From: Ferrimonas lipolytica
GTDB taxonomy: Bacteria > Pseudomonadota > Gammaproteobacteria > Enterobacterales > Shewanellaceae
Reading direction: 5' to 3'
Assembly: GCF_012295575.1 (NCBI RefSeq)
Contig: NZ_CP051180.1
Location: 1,798,001-1,862,000, forward strand
Length of the DNA: 64,000 nucleotides
Within the stretch, counting starts at the first letter, position 1. Each line of letters starts with the position of its first letter. Shown here one piece after another: positions 56,316 through 64,000 of this stretch. The translations under genes and the position numbers were made by a program. A model generated the notes under the pieces. It made no database searches, had not been told where the DNA came from, and saw only the letters and a program-made list of their open reading frames with translations.

Positions 56316-56646
56316 GAAGAGCCTCTTGTTTGCAATGTAAGCGCGCTACCTATTGGTTTACTGCTGCTCAGCGAACGACAGCAACCGGCGCGACGTTGTT
56401 ATATTTGCTTCACGTCATTAACTCTGGCAATCAGCTTAGTTACTGATTCCATGTCACTAACGACTAAGTGTGACAACATAGCATTAACAATTTGAATATA
56501 TAAAGTGGTTTGCAAAATTTGTTTGTTCAGCTAGGGCGCTACTTTTCACCAAAATGAATGATTTTCATAACTGAACGGTTCAAACGAGCGTTTTACAGTC
56601 GAATGTGGTTATGTTGAGATAAATGGACACACTAAGGAGAGTGGTC
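56316..56646. other. Divergent intergenic region, pbpC-like/nitroreductase
   Basis: 330 bases with no gene. A perfect 11-bp palindrome TGAACGGTTCA at 56572-56582 is a candidate operator for the nitroreductase promoter; nothing else was recognised. Confidence 0.45.
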
Positions 56647-57330
56647 ATGCCAATTGATTATCAAGATGCGACGTTAGCAACAGTGTTACGAAACCGACGT
56701 TCAGTTCGTGGTTTTACACCACAAGCCATCGAACCAGAACTGCTGCGGTCAATCTTTGCCGAAGCACAATTGTCACCATCTAATTGCAATACCCAACCTT
56801 GGCAGACCTATGTCGCCAGTGGTGACAGCTGTAACCAATTACGCCAAGGGTTGGTCGAACAGATCATGGCGGGTACCCCACCAAAGGCGGAGTTTGAATA
56901 CTTCAGTAAATTTAAAGGGCAGCACCGCACCCGTCAGGTTGAGTGTGCCGAGGCACTATACGGTGCTATGGGGATCCCGCGAGAAGACAAACGCGGTCGC
57001 ATGGGCGCGTTGGTTCGTAACTATCAGTTTTTCGATGCACCGCATGTCGCTTTTATCTGCATGGATAAAGAGTTCGACATCGTTAATGGCCTCGATATTG
57101 GCGTATACCTACAGACGCTGATGTTAATTATGGAAGCCAATGGTGTAGCGAGTTGCGCTCAAGGGGCACTAGCTTACTTCCCACCATTAGTGAAAGAGGT
57201 TTTGGGGATTCCGGAGCAAGAGGGGATCTTAGTTGGGGTCTCTTTCGGTTACGAAGATACCCAGGTCGCCGCCAATAACGCCAGAACCAACCGTGCCCCA
57301 ATAGAGCAGTGCGTAGTATTTAAAGATTGA
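56647..57330 (+). CDS. Nitroreductase family protein
   Basis: 227 residues from ATG 56647, preceded by AAGGAGAG; an ATG at 56623 lacks such a site. FMN-binding landmarks are RNRRSVRGFTPQ, SPSNCNTQPWQTYV, and the C-terminal GVSFGYED. It transfers electrons from NAD(P)H to nitro compounds or quinones. The EYFSKFKGQHRTR insertion and LDIGVYLQTLMLIMEANGVASC are shared by oxygen-insensitive members. Expressed alone. Confidence 0.87.
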   Translation: MPIDYQDATLATVLRNRRSVRGFTPQAIEPELLRSIFAEAQLSPSNCNTQPWQTYVASGDSCNQLRQGLVEQIMAGTPPKAEFEYFSKFKGQHRTRQVECAEALYGAMGIPREDKRGRMGALVRNYQFFDAPHVAFICMDKEFDIVNGLDIGVYLQTLMLIMEANGVASCAQGALAYFPPLVKEVLGIPEQEGILVGVSFGYEDTQVAANNARTNRAPIEQCVVFKD

Positions 57331-57461
57331 TTTACTACCGATATCGCCGTCAAATGGTTTGGCGGCGATAATCACCCCGTTACTGTGATCTTGCTCGACC
57401 TTCGGTACTGGTTAGCCTTGGCATAATAGGCGACCCAACCAAAAGCCGAGTCCCAATTGCC

Positions 57462-58688
57462 ATGAATGCCCTGCTCGATCGTTTTCTTCAGTACGTAACC
57501 TTTGATACCCAGTCCGACGCAAATAGTGACACAGTACCAAGCACACCAGGACAATTTACCTTCGCCCAAGCCCTCTATGCAGAACTCAAGCAATTGGGCT
57601 TAGATGAGGTGTCTATCGACGACAATGGTTACGTTATGGCAAAGCTTGCCAGTAACGTTAACCATAGCGTGCCAGCAATCGGTTTCATTGCCCACATGGA
57701 TACCGCGCCGGACGCGTCTGGAAAAGACGTAAAGCCACAACTGATAGAAGCTTACCCCGGCGGAGCCATTAGTCTTAAAGGCAATGGCGAACAATTAACC
57801 CCTGAGCAGTACCCAGTATTGCAACAGCTTATTGGCCAAACCCTAATAACCACCGATGGAACCACATTATTAGGCGCCGACAACAAAGCCGGTATTGCCG
57901 AAATAATCACAGCAATGATGGTACTCAAGCACAATCCGCAGATCGCCCATGGCGATATCTGCATCGGCTTTACCCCAGATGAAGAGATCGGCCGTGGTGC
58001 AGCTCATTTCGATGTCGCCAAATTTGGCGCCCAATGGGCTTACACCATTGATGGTGGTCCAGAGGGAGAGCTAGAATTTGAGAACTTTAATGCTGCAACA
58101 GCGACCATTGAACTAACCGGGAACTCAGTTCATCCGGGGACAGCCAAAGGAAAATTAGTGAACGCCCTCACACTGGCTACACAATTTCACAGTCAGATGC
58201 CCCATTCTGAAACCCCAGAACATACCGAAGGCTACGAAGGTTTCTATCACCTAGTGAACATATCCGGTGGCACCGCAAGCGCTACTATCTGCTACATTGT
58301 TCGCGACTTCTGCACCGACTCACTTGCTCGCAGGCAGCAATTTATGCAAAAGCAGGTTGATGCATTTAATGCTAATGGGATTCCGTCTAAGCTCAATTGG
58401 CAAGAGGGTTACCGCAATATGAAAGAGATGGTTGAGCCGCACCCACACATTATTGAACTGGCTCAAGCTGCGATGGAAGAGCTCGCAATTGCGCCAATTA
58501 TTAAGCCGATTCGGGGCGGAACCGACGGTGCTGTTCTCTCTTTCAAGGGTTTACCTTGCCCAAATATCTTCACTGGTGGCTATAACTTCCATGGCAAACA
58601 CGAATTTGTTTCCGTTGACCAGATGCACAAAGCCGTTGCTGTAATCGTCAAAATATGTGAGAAAACATGTGAAAATCATGCTAAATAA
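57462..58688 (+). CDS. pepT: Peptidase T (tripeptide aminopeptidase)
   Basis: 408 residues, M20 zinc peptidase. Zinc site residues are visible in [13 protein letters not shown] (His, Asp), [12 protein letters not shown] (bridging Asp), [12 protein letters not shown] (catalytic and ligand Glu), and [15 protein letters not shown]. It removes N-terminal residues from tripeptides in the cytosol. Length equals E. coli PepT. Confidence 0.95.
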   Translation: MNALLDRFLQYVTFDTQSDANSDTVPSTPGQFTFAQALYAELKQLGLDEVSIDDNGYVMAKLASNVNHSVPAIGFIAHMDTAPDASGKDVKPQLIEAYPGGAISLKGNGEQLTPEQYPVLQQLIGQTLITTDGTTLLGADNKAGIAEIITAMMVLKHNPQIAHGDICIGFTPDEEIGRGAAHFDVAKFGAQWAYTIDGGPEGELEFENFNAATATIELTGNSVHPGTAKGKLVNALTLATQFHSQMPHSETPEHTEGYEGFYHLVNISGGTASATICYIVRDFCTDSLARRQQFMQKQVDAFNANGIPSKLNWQEGYRNMKEMVEPHPHIIELAQAAMEELAIAPIIKPIRGGTDGAVLSFKGLPCPNIFTGGYNFHGKHEFVSVDQMHKAVAVIVKICEKTCENHAK

Positions 58689-58819
58689 CAATTATTAACG
58701 ATTAGATGTAATGTGAGCAAACTCTAACTTTTTCGCATCTTCATCACTTACGCTCCTTAGCATGTCCTACGATTGATTTGTCTATTTGCGGTCTAAGATT
58801 AATCATCTAAGACCTAACC

Positions 58820-58829
58820 GAACATGTTC
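58820..58829. promoter_or_regulatory. GAACATGTTC palindrome beside the phosphoketolase RBS
   Basis: A perfect 10-bp palindrome one base before the AAGGAG ribosome binding site of the phosphoketolase gene. It could bind a regulator or fold in the leader, but it may be chance. Confidence 0.3.
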
Positions 58830-58843
58830 AAGGAGCTACCTTA

Positions 58844-61210
58844 ATGGCTAGTAAAGACGAAATTGGTGCACTAAAAAAATTGGTTCGTGCGAGCAACTAC
58901 CTCGCCGTTTCTCAAATTTATCTTAAACAAAATGTATTGCTTCAAGATCCGTTGCAGCACGCAGATATCAAGCCACGCCTCTTAGGGCACTGGGGTACCT
59001 GCCCTGGCATTGCTTTTGTCTACGCCAACATTAACCGACTGATCTGCAAACATAACCGCCCATTCCTTTACCTAGTTGGTCCTGGCCACGGCTTCCCCGC
59101 CGTTCAAGCAAACCTATTTATCGAAGGCTCACTCTCCCACTTCTACCCAGATACCATTCCGTACAAAGAAGCGGGCATGAAACAGATCTGTGAGAAGTTC
59201 TCTGCAGCGTATGGCTACCCATCTCACGCTAACCCAGAAGCCCCAGGTCAGATTTTGGAAGGGGGCGAACTCGGTTACTCCTTGTCCGTTGGCTTTGGCG
59301 CGGCATTGGATAATCCTGATTTAATCAACGTGGTTTTGGTTGGTGATGGCGAATCAGAAACCGGTCCATTGGCTGCTTCATGGTATGCCAACCGCCTACT
59401 CGATCCGAAGACTTCCGGTGCCGTATTGCCAATTCTTCACATCAACGGCTATAAAATCTCCGGCCCGACCCGTTTAGGTCGAATGGACGATGAAGAGATC
59501 CGCATGGAGTACACCGGTTTAGGTTACGAAGTGCTGTTCGTTGACGATGAAAAAGAGGAAGACGTATACGTGCAAATGGCCGACGCCATGGACCGCGCTT
59601 ACGAGATCATCAACGACATTCAAACCCGAGCTCGTTCTGGCGAAGACGTATGCAAACCACGCTGGCCAGTGATTGCCATGCGCACAGCCAAGGGTTGGAC
59701 CGGCACTAAAGAAGCCAACGGTAAAAAGCTTGAAGGTAACTGTGAATCGCACCAAGTTATTATCAACAACTGCGCCAAAGACCCTGAGCATCTAAGTCTG
59801 TTAAATGAGTGGTTGAAGAGCTACCAGTTTGACGATCTTTACAGCATTGACGCTAACGGTAATCTGCAGTTCGACGACGACATTAAGAAATTGATTCCAC
59901 GCGAGGACCTGCGCATTGGTCGCCAAATCTTGTCCTACGGTGGCGAAGTTGTTCGTCCACTAAACAAGCCAGATTTAGTAGAACTGTCTTACGGTGCCGA
60001 AACCGCTCGCGGTCAACGTGGCGTATCCATGAATAAGATGGGCGAATGGATGCGTGATGCATTCCGCCTTAATGCCGAGCAGAAAAACCTGCGGATCTTC
60101 TCGCCGGATGAAACCTACTCTAACCAGCTGCAAGCGGTGTTTGAAGAGACCTCACGTGCGTGGCAGTGGCCGATTAAAGACTTCGACCAAGATATGTCCC
60201 GCGATGGCCGTGTTATGGAGCTGCTGTCTGAAAACCTGCTATTCGGTATGCTGCACGGTTACACCGTAACTGGCCGCCACGGTATGTTCCCAACCTATGA
60301 GGCATTTGCACAGGTTGTATCGTCAATGTGCGATCAGTACTGTAAGTACGTGTATGCCTCCCAAGGGGTGCCATTCCGTAAGCCAGTACCGGCCTGCAAC
60401 GTCGTACTGTCGTCATTATTAGAGCGCCAGGATCACAACGGTTATTCACACCAAAATCCTTCGTTGCTTGGTGCTATGTTGGAGAAACACCCAACCATCA
60501 TCTCCGCTTACCTGCCTGCAGACGGTAACAGCACCCTGTGCTACACCGAAAAGGCTTTCGACGACCGCGATAAGCTCAACGTAATAGTTGCCGGCAAGAA
60601 AGAGCTACCACAGTGGTTGACGCTCGAAGAGGCCCGTAAGCAAGCCGCTGAAGGGATCATGACTTGGGACTTCGCTTCCGATGAAAACCCTGATGTCGTG
60701 CTGGCATCTTGTGGCGACTACGTTACCCAAGAGTGTATGGCTGCGCTGGTGTTAGTGCGTGAGCAAATGCCTCAGGTTAAAGTGCGGATGGTTAACATCT
60801 CCGAGCTGACTTCCGATGGCGTTGGTAGCCTCAAGTATGGCCAAAACCCAACGTTGCTGGATGAGTACTTCACCGCCGACAAAGGTGTGGTGATTAACTA
60901 TCACGGCTACCCCAACACCATCCATAAGCTGTTGTTCAACTACCCTGGTATTAAGCGTTGCCGCGTAAAAGGCTACGTTGAAGAAGGCTCTACCACTACC
61001 CCATTTGATATGGGCGTGCGTAACGGTACTTCTCGCTACCACTTGGTTATCGACATTGCTTACAAGGCGTTCCAGCAAGGTGTTATTACCGATGCACAAC
61101 ACATCGAAGTCACCACTACTATGCTGCAGAAGCTGGTTGACCACCGCAACTACATCAAAGAGTTTGGGGTTGATCCTAAGGATCTAACCGACTGGGTATG
61201 GCACCGCTAA
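58844..61210 (+). CDS. xfp: Phosphoketolase (Xfp)
   Basis: 788 residues, thiamine-diphosphate enzyme that splits xylulose-5-P or fructose-6-P into acetyl phosphate and a sugar phosphate. The N-terminal LGHWGTCPGIAFVYAN and LVGPGHGFPAVQANLF, the ThDP motif VLVGDGESETGPL, and the middle domain LFGMLHGYTVTGRHGMF with YSHQNPSLLGAML are all typical. AAGGAG lies upstream of the ATG. No acetate kinase gene is adjacent. Monocistronic. Confidence 0.95.
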   Translation: MASKDEIGALKKLVRASNYLAVSQIYLKQNVLLQDPLQHADIKPRLLGHWGTCPGIAFVYANINRLICKHNRPFLYLVGPGHGFPAVQANLFIEGSLSHFYPDTIPYKEAGMKQICEKFSAAYGYPSHANPEAPGQILEGGELGYSLSVGFGAALDNPDLINVVLVGDGESETGPLAASWYANRLLDPKTSGAVLPILHINGYKISGPTRLGRMDDEEIRMEYTGLGYEVLFVDDEKEEDVYVQMADAMDRAYEIINDIQTRARSGEDVCKPRWPVIAMRTAKGWTGTKEANGKKLEGNCESHQVIINNCAKDPEHLSLLNEWLKSYQFDDLYSIDANGNLQFDDDIKKLIPREDLRIGRQILSYGGEVVRPLNKPDLVELSYGAETARGQRGVSMNKMGEWMRDAFRLNAEQKNLRIFSPDETYSNQLQAVFEETSRAWQWPIKDFDQDMSRDGRVMELLSENLLFGMLHGYTVTGRHGMFPTYEAFAQVVSSMCDQYCKYVYASQGVPFRKPVPACNVVLSSLLERQDHNGYSHQNPSLLGAMLEKHPTIISAYLPADGNSTLCYTEKAFDDRDKLNVIVAGKKELPQWLTLEEARKQAAEGIMTWDFASDENPDVVLASCGDYVTQECMAALVLVREQMPQVKVRMVNISELTSDGVGSLKYGQNPTLLDEYFTADKGVVINYHGYPNTIHKLLFNYPGIKRCRVKGYVEEGSTTTPFDMGVRNGTSRYHLVIDIAYKAFQQGVITDAQHIEVTTTMLQKLVDHRNYIKEFGVDPKDLTDWVWHR

Positions 61211-61242
61211 GCTCAATCTAGATTAACCAAACTGATTATTTT

Positions 61243-61267
61243 AAAGGCTCCCACGGGAGCCTTTTTC
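61243..61267 (+). terminator. Phosphoketolase gene terminator
   Basis: AAAGGCTCCC pairs with GGGAGCCTTT with a 2-base loop and a T run. Confidence 0.85.
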
Positions 61268-61358
61268 GATCACCTTCTACATCGATTGGATGTTGTAGCG
61301 CATGCCGTAGCAAAGGCGTAAGCTCACCAAACAACCAATAAACGAAGTGGATTTACAG

Positions 61359-61775
61359 ATGGCTAAAGTCTTAACAGGTGGTTGCCTGTGCGGTGCTATT
61401 CGCTATCAAACCACGGCCGAGCCATTCGACGCCGATCATTGTCATTGCCGTCAATGTCAGCGAGGCAGTGGCGGTATACTTAATAGTTGGATGGATTTCA
61501 AAGCCGAGCAGATTAACTGGCTGAACCAACCACCACGGGAATTTGCCTCTTCAGCAAAAATCCATCGAGGTTTTTGTTCTACCTGTGGCTCCACCATCAG
61601 TTATCGCCACAGCGATTACCCTCACTATCTCACCTTAACCATTGCCAGTTTGGACAACCCTAACCACGTTAAACCCAATTACCATATCTTTACCGCCAGC
61701 CAACCAGATTGGCTCAGCATTAACGATGACTGCCCTCGTTATAAACATCAGCGCACTAAGCCATCATCTAACTGA
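61359..61775 (+). CDS. GFA/CENP-V family zinc protein
   Basis: 138 residues from ATG 61359. Zinc-binding Cys are seen in GGCLCGAIRYQT, CHCRQCQRGSGG and GFCSTCGSTISYRH. These are the hallmarks of the glutathione-dependent formaldehyde-activating (GFA) family. Many members have unknown substrates and catalysis should not be assumed. Stands between phosphoketolase and nagD. Confidence 0.88.
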   Translation: MAKVLTGGCLCGAIRYQTTAEPFDADHCHCRQCQRGSGGILNSWMDFKAEQINWLNQPPREFASSAKIHRGFCSTCGSTISYRHSDYPHYLTLTIASLDNPNHVKPNYHIFTASQPDWLSINDDCPRYKHQRTKPSSN

Positions 61776-61853
61776 CACAAATCCTTCTCATAATCACACT
61801 ACAGCGCCTACAGTCATTGTTATGACTGCAACAGTTACCCTTGAAGGCTGAAG

Positions 61854-62600
61854 ATGAAAAGCGTGATTTGCGATATTGATGGTGTGTTACTGCACAACAA
61901 CGAACTGATTCCCGGTGCCGATAGGTTCATTGCTCGTTTGCGCGGGCAAGGTAATAAACTGGTGTGCTTAACCAACTATCCGGTTCAAACCGCTAAGGAT
62001 TTGGCGAATCGGCTGCAATCGGCAGGCATCGACCTAGACGAGTCTCATTTTTACACCTCAGCCATGGCAACCGCAGATTTTCTGACTCACCAGGAGGGCC
62101 GCCGAGCCTATGTGGTCGGTGAAGGTGCGTTAACCCACGAGCTCTATAAAAACGGCTTTACCATTACCGACATCAACCCCGAGTTCGTTATCGTCGGTGA
62201 AACTCGCAGCTACAACTGGGACATGATCCACCGAGCTGCCAGTTTTATTGCCAACGGGGCACGCTTTATCGCCACCAATCCAGATACCTGTGGCCCAAAC
62301 TTCAGCCCAGCCTGTGGCGCTCTGTGTGCACCAATTGAACGCATTACCGGTAAAAAGCCATTCTATGTAGGTAAGCCAAGTTCCTATATCATCCGCGCAG
62401 CCCTTAACCATATCGATAGCCATTCAACCGATACCATTATCGTTGGCGATAACATGAGTACCGATATCCTTGCCGGTTTTCAGGCTGGACTAGAAACGGT
62501 GTTGGTGCTTTCTGGGGTAAGTAAGCAAGACAGTATCGAGCAGTACCCATTTCGGCCAAATCACATCTTTGCTAATGCCGGCGAGATAGATATCGTCTAA
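61854..62600 (+). CDS. nagD: HAD-IIA phosphatase NagD (UmpH)
   Basis: 248 residues, close to E. coli UmpH (250). Motif I is VICDIDGVLLHNN, the cap region contains YTSAMATADFL and GETRSYNWDMIH, and motif III/IV is KPFYVGKPS with IIVGDNMSTDILAG. UmpH dephosphorylates UMP and other nucleotide monophosphates. In E. coli it lies in the nag operon; here no nag genes adjoin it. Confidence 0.93.
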   Translation: MKSVICDIDGVLLHNNELIPGADRFIARLRGQGNKLVCLTNYPVQTAKDLANRLQSAGIDLDESHFYTSAMATADFLTHQEGRRAYVVGEGALTHELYKNGFTITDINPEFVIVGETRSYNWDMIHRAASFIANGARFIATNPDTCGPNFSPACGALCAPIERITGKKPFYVGKPSSYIIRAALNHIDSHSTDTIIVGDNMSTDILAGFQAGLETVLVLSGVSKQDSIEQYPFRPNHIFANAGEIDIV

Positions 62601-62611
62601 TAACACTACCC

Positions 62612-63259
62612 TCAGCGATATTGACACAGGTAGAATTCAGCGTCCCCACTGGCGGCAACAGTTAGTGAGGAGTTCTCGGACCATCGTAAATAACTTAACT
62701 TAGTGTGATTGCCAAACTGGTCATCAAGCTCACCGCTGAGCAACAACAGCTCAAATGGTCCGGTAACCGTCATTTCAGCACAGTGGAGGCGAACCAAGCA
62801 TATTTGCTCCGCATACCCTCGTTGTTGATACAAGGTTTTAACTGACACACCTACTTCAGCCTGCTGCCACTGACCCTGATTAATGCTATCGCTATGTTGT
62901 AATGGCCTGTCCGCACCATCGTATTGCCTTAATTTGACCCACAACGTGCAGCCCTGTTGCGAGAATGGCGTATGACAGCTGCCGTCAGGATTGAGCAAAT
63001 GATAACCTTGAGGATAATCACCGTGTTCATCACTAAACACGCCCTCAAGAACCAAGATCTCCTCCCCTTGTGGATGCTGATGCGCAGCAAAGTCTGAGTT
63101 TGGCTCATAACGAACGATCGACGAAACCACTCCACTCTCTGCACCGCCACGGTGGAACAGTCGTTTGCGCAATACCCCAACCGCAGGACTGGCCTGCCAA
63201 GCCATCAACGTCGTGTCTTGCCATGGTGAACTAGGACTATCGCTTTGTTCATGCTTCAT
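62612..63259 (-). CDS. Cupin (ChrR-type) protein
   Basis: 215 residues from ATG 63259 (GGAG upstream). The first half is a cupin with HQHPQGEEILVLEGVFSDEHG (metal-binding His, His, Glu) and the ensuing TLWVKLRQY. The second half (LVRLHCAEMTVTGPFELLLLSGELDD) looks like a second, degenerate cupin. It resembles the C-terminal cupin of the anti-sigma factor ChrR but lacks its zinc-binding ASD, so it is probably an enzyme or sensor of unknown role. Convergent with nagD. Confidence 0.8.
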   Translation of the reverse strand: MKHEQSDSPSSPWQDTTLMAWQASPAVGVLRKRLFHRGGAESGVVSSIVRYEPNSDFAAHQHPQGEEILVLEGVFSDEHGDYPQGYHLLNPDGSCHTPFSQQGCTLWVKLRQYDGADRPLQHSDSINQGQWQQAEVGVSVKTLYQQRGYAEQICLVRLHCAEMTVTGPFELLLLSGELDDQFGNHTKLSYLRWSENSSLTVAASGDAEFYLCQYR

Positions 63260-63396
63260 CAACTACTCCGAGAATTGATTGTCGGCGGTCGCAACAATTG
63301 CATACACCTTTTGCGTCGCTCTAGTCTTTACCTGCACACAATTGCTGGGCATGCTGGTTAATGATAACTATCTGATAACAATAGCGAGCTGACAAT

Positions 63397-64000
63397 ATGA
63401 TGCGCAACCTTATCGGCCTTACCGCCATAACTCTGCTTGCCGCTTGCAGCGGTACTTCGACTGTTGATTCCGTGACAACAGTGGCATTCGACGAAGATCG
63501 GATCCGAGCAGACATTAAAGAGCTGTCTTCTGATGAATACCTAGGCCGCATGCCAACCACCACGGGAGAAACCCTCACCTTGGCCTATCTCACTGCCCAA
63601 TTTAAGCAAATGGGCCTCAAACCGGCTAATGGCGACAGCTACCTGCAAGCAGTACCAATGCAACGTTTCACCACTACCGACGCGGCATTAACCCTTGGCC
63701 AACGTCATCTGGATTACCCGCAACAGATGGTATTGAACAGCTACAAGGATCAGCAACACGTAGCTATCGAAAATAGCGACATCGTTTTTGTCGGTTACGG
63801 CATTAATGCACCTGAATACCAATGGAACGACTACGCCAACCTTAATGTGCGCGGTAAAACCGTGGTGATGTTAGTCAACGATCCCGGCTTCGCAACTCAA
63901 GACCCAAACTCGTTTAAGGGCGGTACCATGACCTACTATGGTCGATGGGACTATAAATTTGCAGAAGCTGGCCGCCAAGGTGCAGCGGCAGCGTTGATTG
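63397..64000 (+). CDS. M28-type aminopeptidase lipoprotein, N-terminal part (runs off window)
   Basis: The 5' 201 codons of a gene cut by the right edge. It opens with a lipobox signal (LTAITLLAACSGTST), then DIKELSSDEYLGRMPTTTGETLTLAYL, typical of M28 family peptidases. The PA-like domain with DIVFVGYGINAPEYQWNDY follows. The zinc-binding peptidase core would lie beyond 64000. Two tandem ATG are available; the first is used. Confidence 0.87.
   Translation, partial: MMRNLIGLTAITLLAACSGTSTVDSVTTVAFDEDRIRADIKELSSDEYLGRMPTTTGETLTLAYLTAQFKQMGLKPANGDSYLQAVPMQRFTTTDAALTLGQRHLDYPQQMVLNSYKDQQHVAIENSDIVFVGYGINAPEYQWNDYANLNVRGKTVVMLVNDPGFATQDPNSFKGGTMTYYGRWDYKFAEAGRQGAAAALI

Noticed and set aside
58820-58829. 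GAACATGTTC before the phosphoketolase gene as a LexA/SOS-type box.
   Set aside because: The gammaproteobacterial LexA site is CTGT-N8-ACAG, which this does not fit. A ten-base palindrome alone is weak evidence.

Overview
The window is chromosomal DNA of a marine-type gammaproteobacterium, most likely of the Alteromonadales (Shewanella/Ferrimonas/Neiella neighbourhood). This rests on gene content and order: a napFDABC nitrate reductase operon with its small downstream membrane ORF, a solitary second EF-G, and a broken-up version of the E. coli 55-min block (bamC-dapA-gcvR-bcp ... perM-bepA-yfgD ... hda ... uraA-upp-purM-purN). Genus cannot be fixed from sequence reading alone.

Layout. 1-7.1 kb: the first three quarters of recC (runs off the left edge), a peptide-transporter-like POT protein behind a leader terminator, a DJ-1/PfpI protein divergent from a LysR regulator, an isochorismatase-type hydrolase and a small membrane protein. 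7.7-12.3 kb: the periplasmic nitrate reductase operon. 12.6-15.0 kb: a tiny lipoprotein and a pair of alpha/beta hydrolases (one DUF2235). 15.8-20.0 kb: an RND efflux adaptor/permease pair. 20.5-29.7 kb: conserved housekeeping genes (bamC, dapA, gcvR, bcp, perM-like, TusA-like, bepA, yfgD-like, DUF2069) interrupted by a HAD-membrane fusion protein. 29.7-42.5 kb: accessory genes (HExxH lipoprotein, methyltransferase, NemR-like/old-yellow-enzyme pair, aquaporin, a complete RND tripartite pump and a LysR regulator) lying between yfgD and hda, which adjoin in E. coli. 42.6-51 kb: hda, a DUF2066 protein, a short TetR-like regulator, a decayed IS110 transposase, uraA, upp, purM, purN. 51-64 kb: a second elongation factor G, a PBP1C-like protein that has lost its catalytic residues, nitroreductase, pepT, phosphoketolase, GFA-family protein, nagD, a cupin protein and the start of an M28 peptidase.

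The most striking non-gene signal is a family of twelve related 220-292 bp intergenic elements (about 3.0 kb, nearly 5% of the window) scattered in both orientations. They have imperfect terminal inverted repeats (GGCTGTGT...ACACAGCC), and nearly every copy is flanked by an 8-bp A/T-rich direct repeat. One copy is cleanly nested inside another. Several insertions touch stop codons or terminator U-tracts. They carry no credible protein and look like a MITE family mobilised in trans by a transposase not present in the window.

Most of the remaining genes look intact. Starts were adjusted where a ribosome binding site or family length argued for it, and these adjustments are stated.
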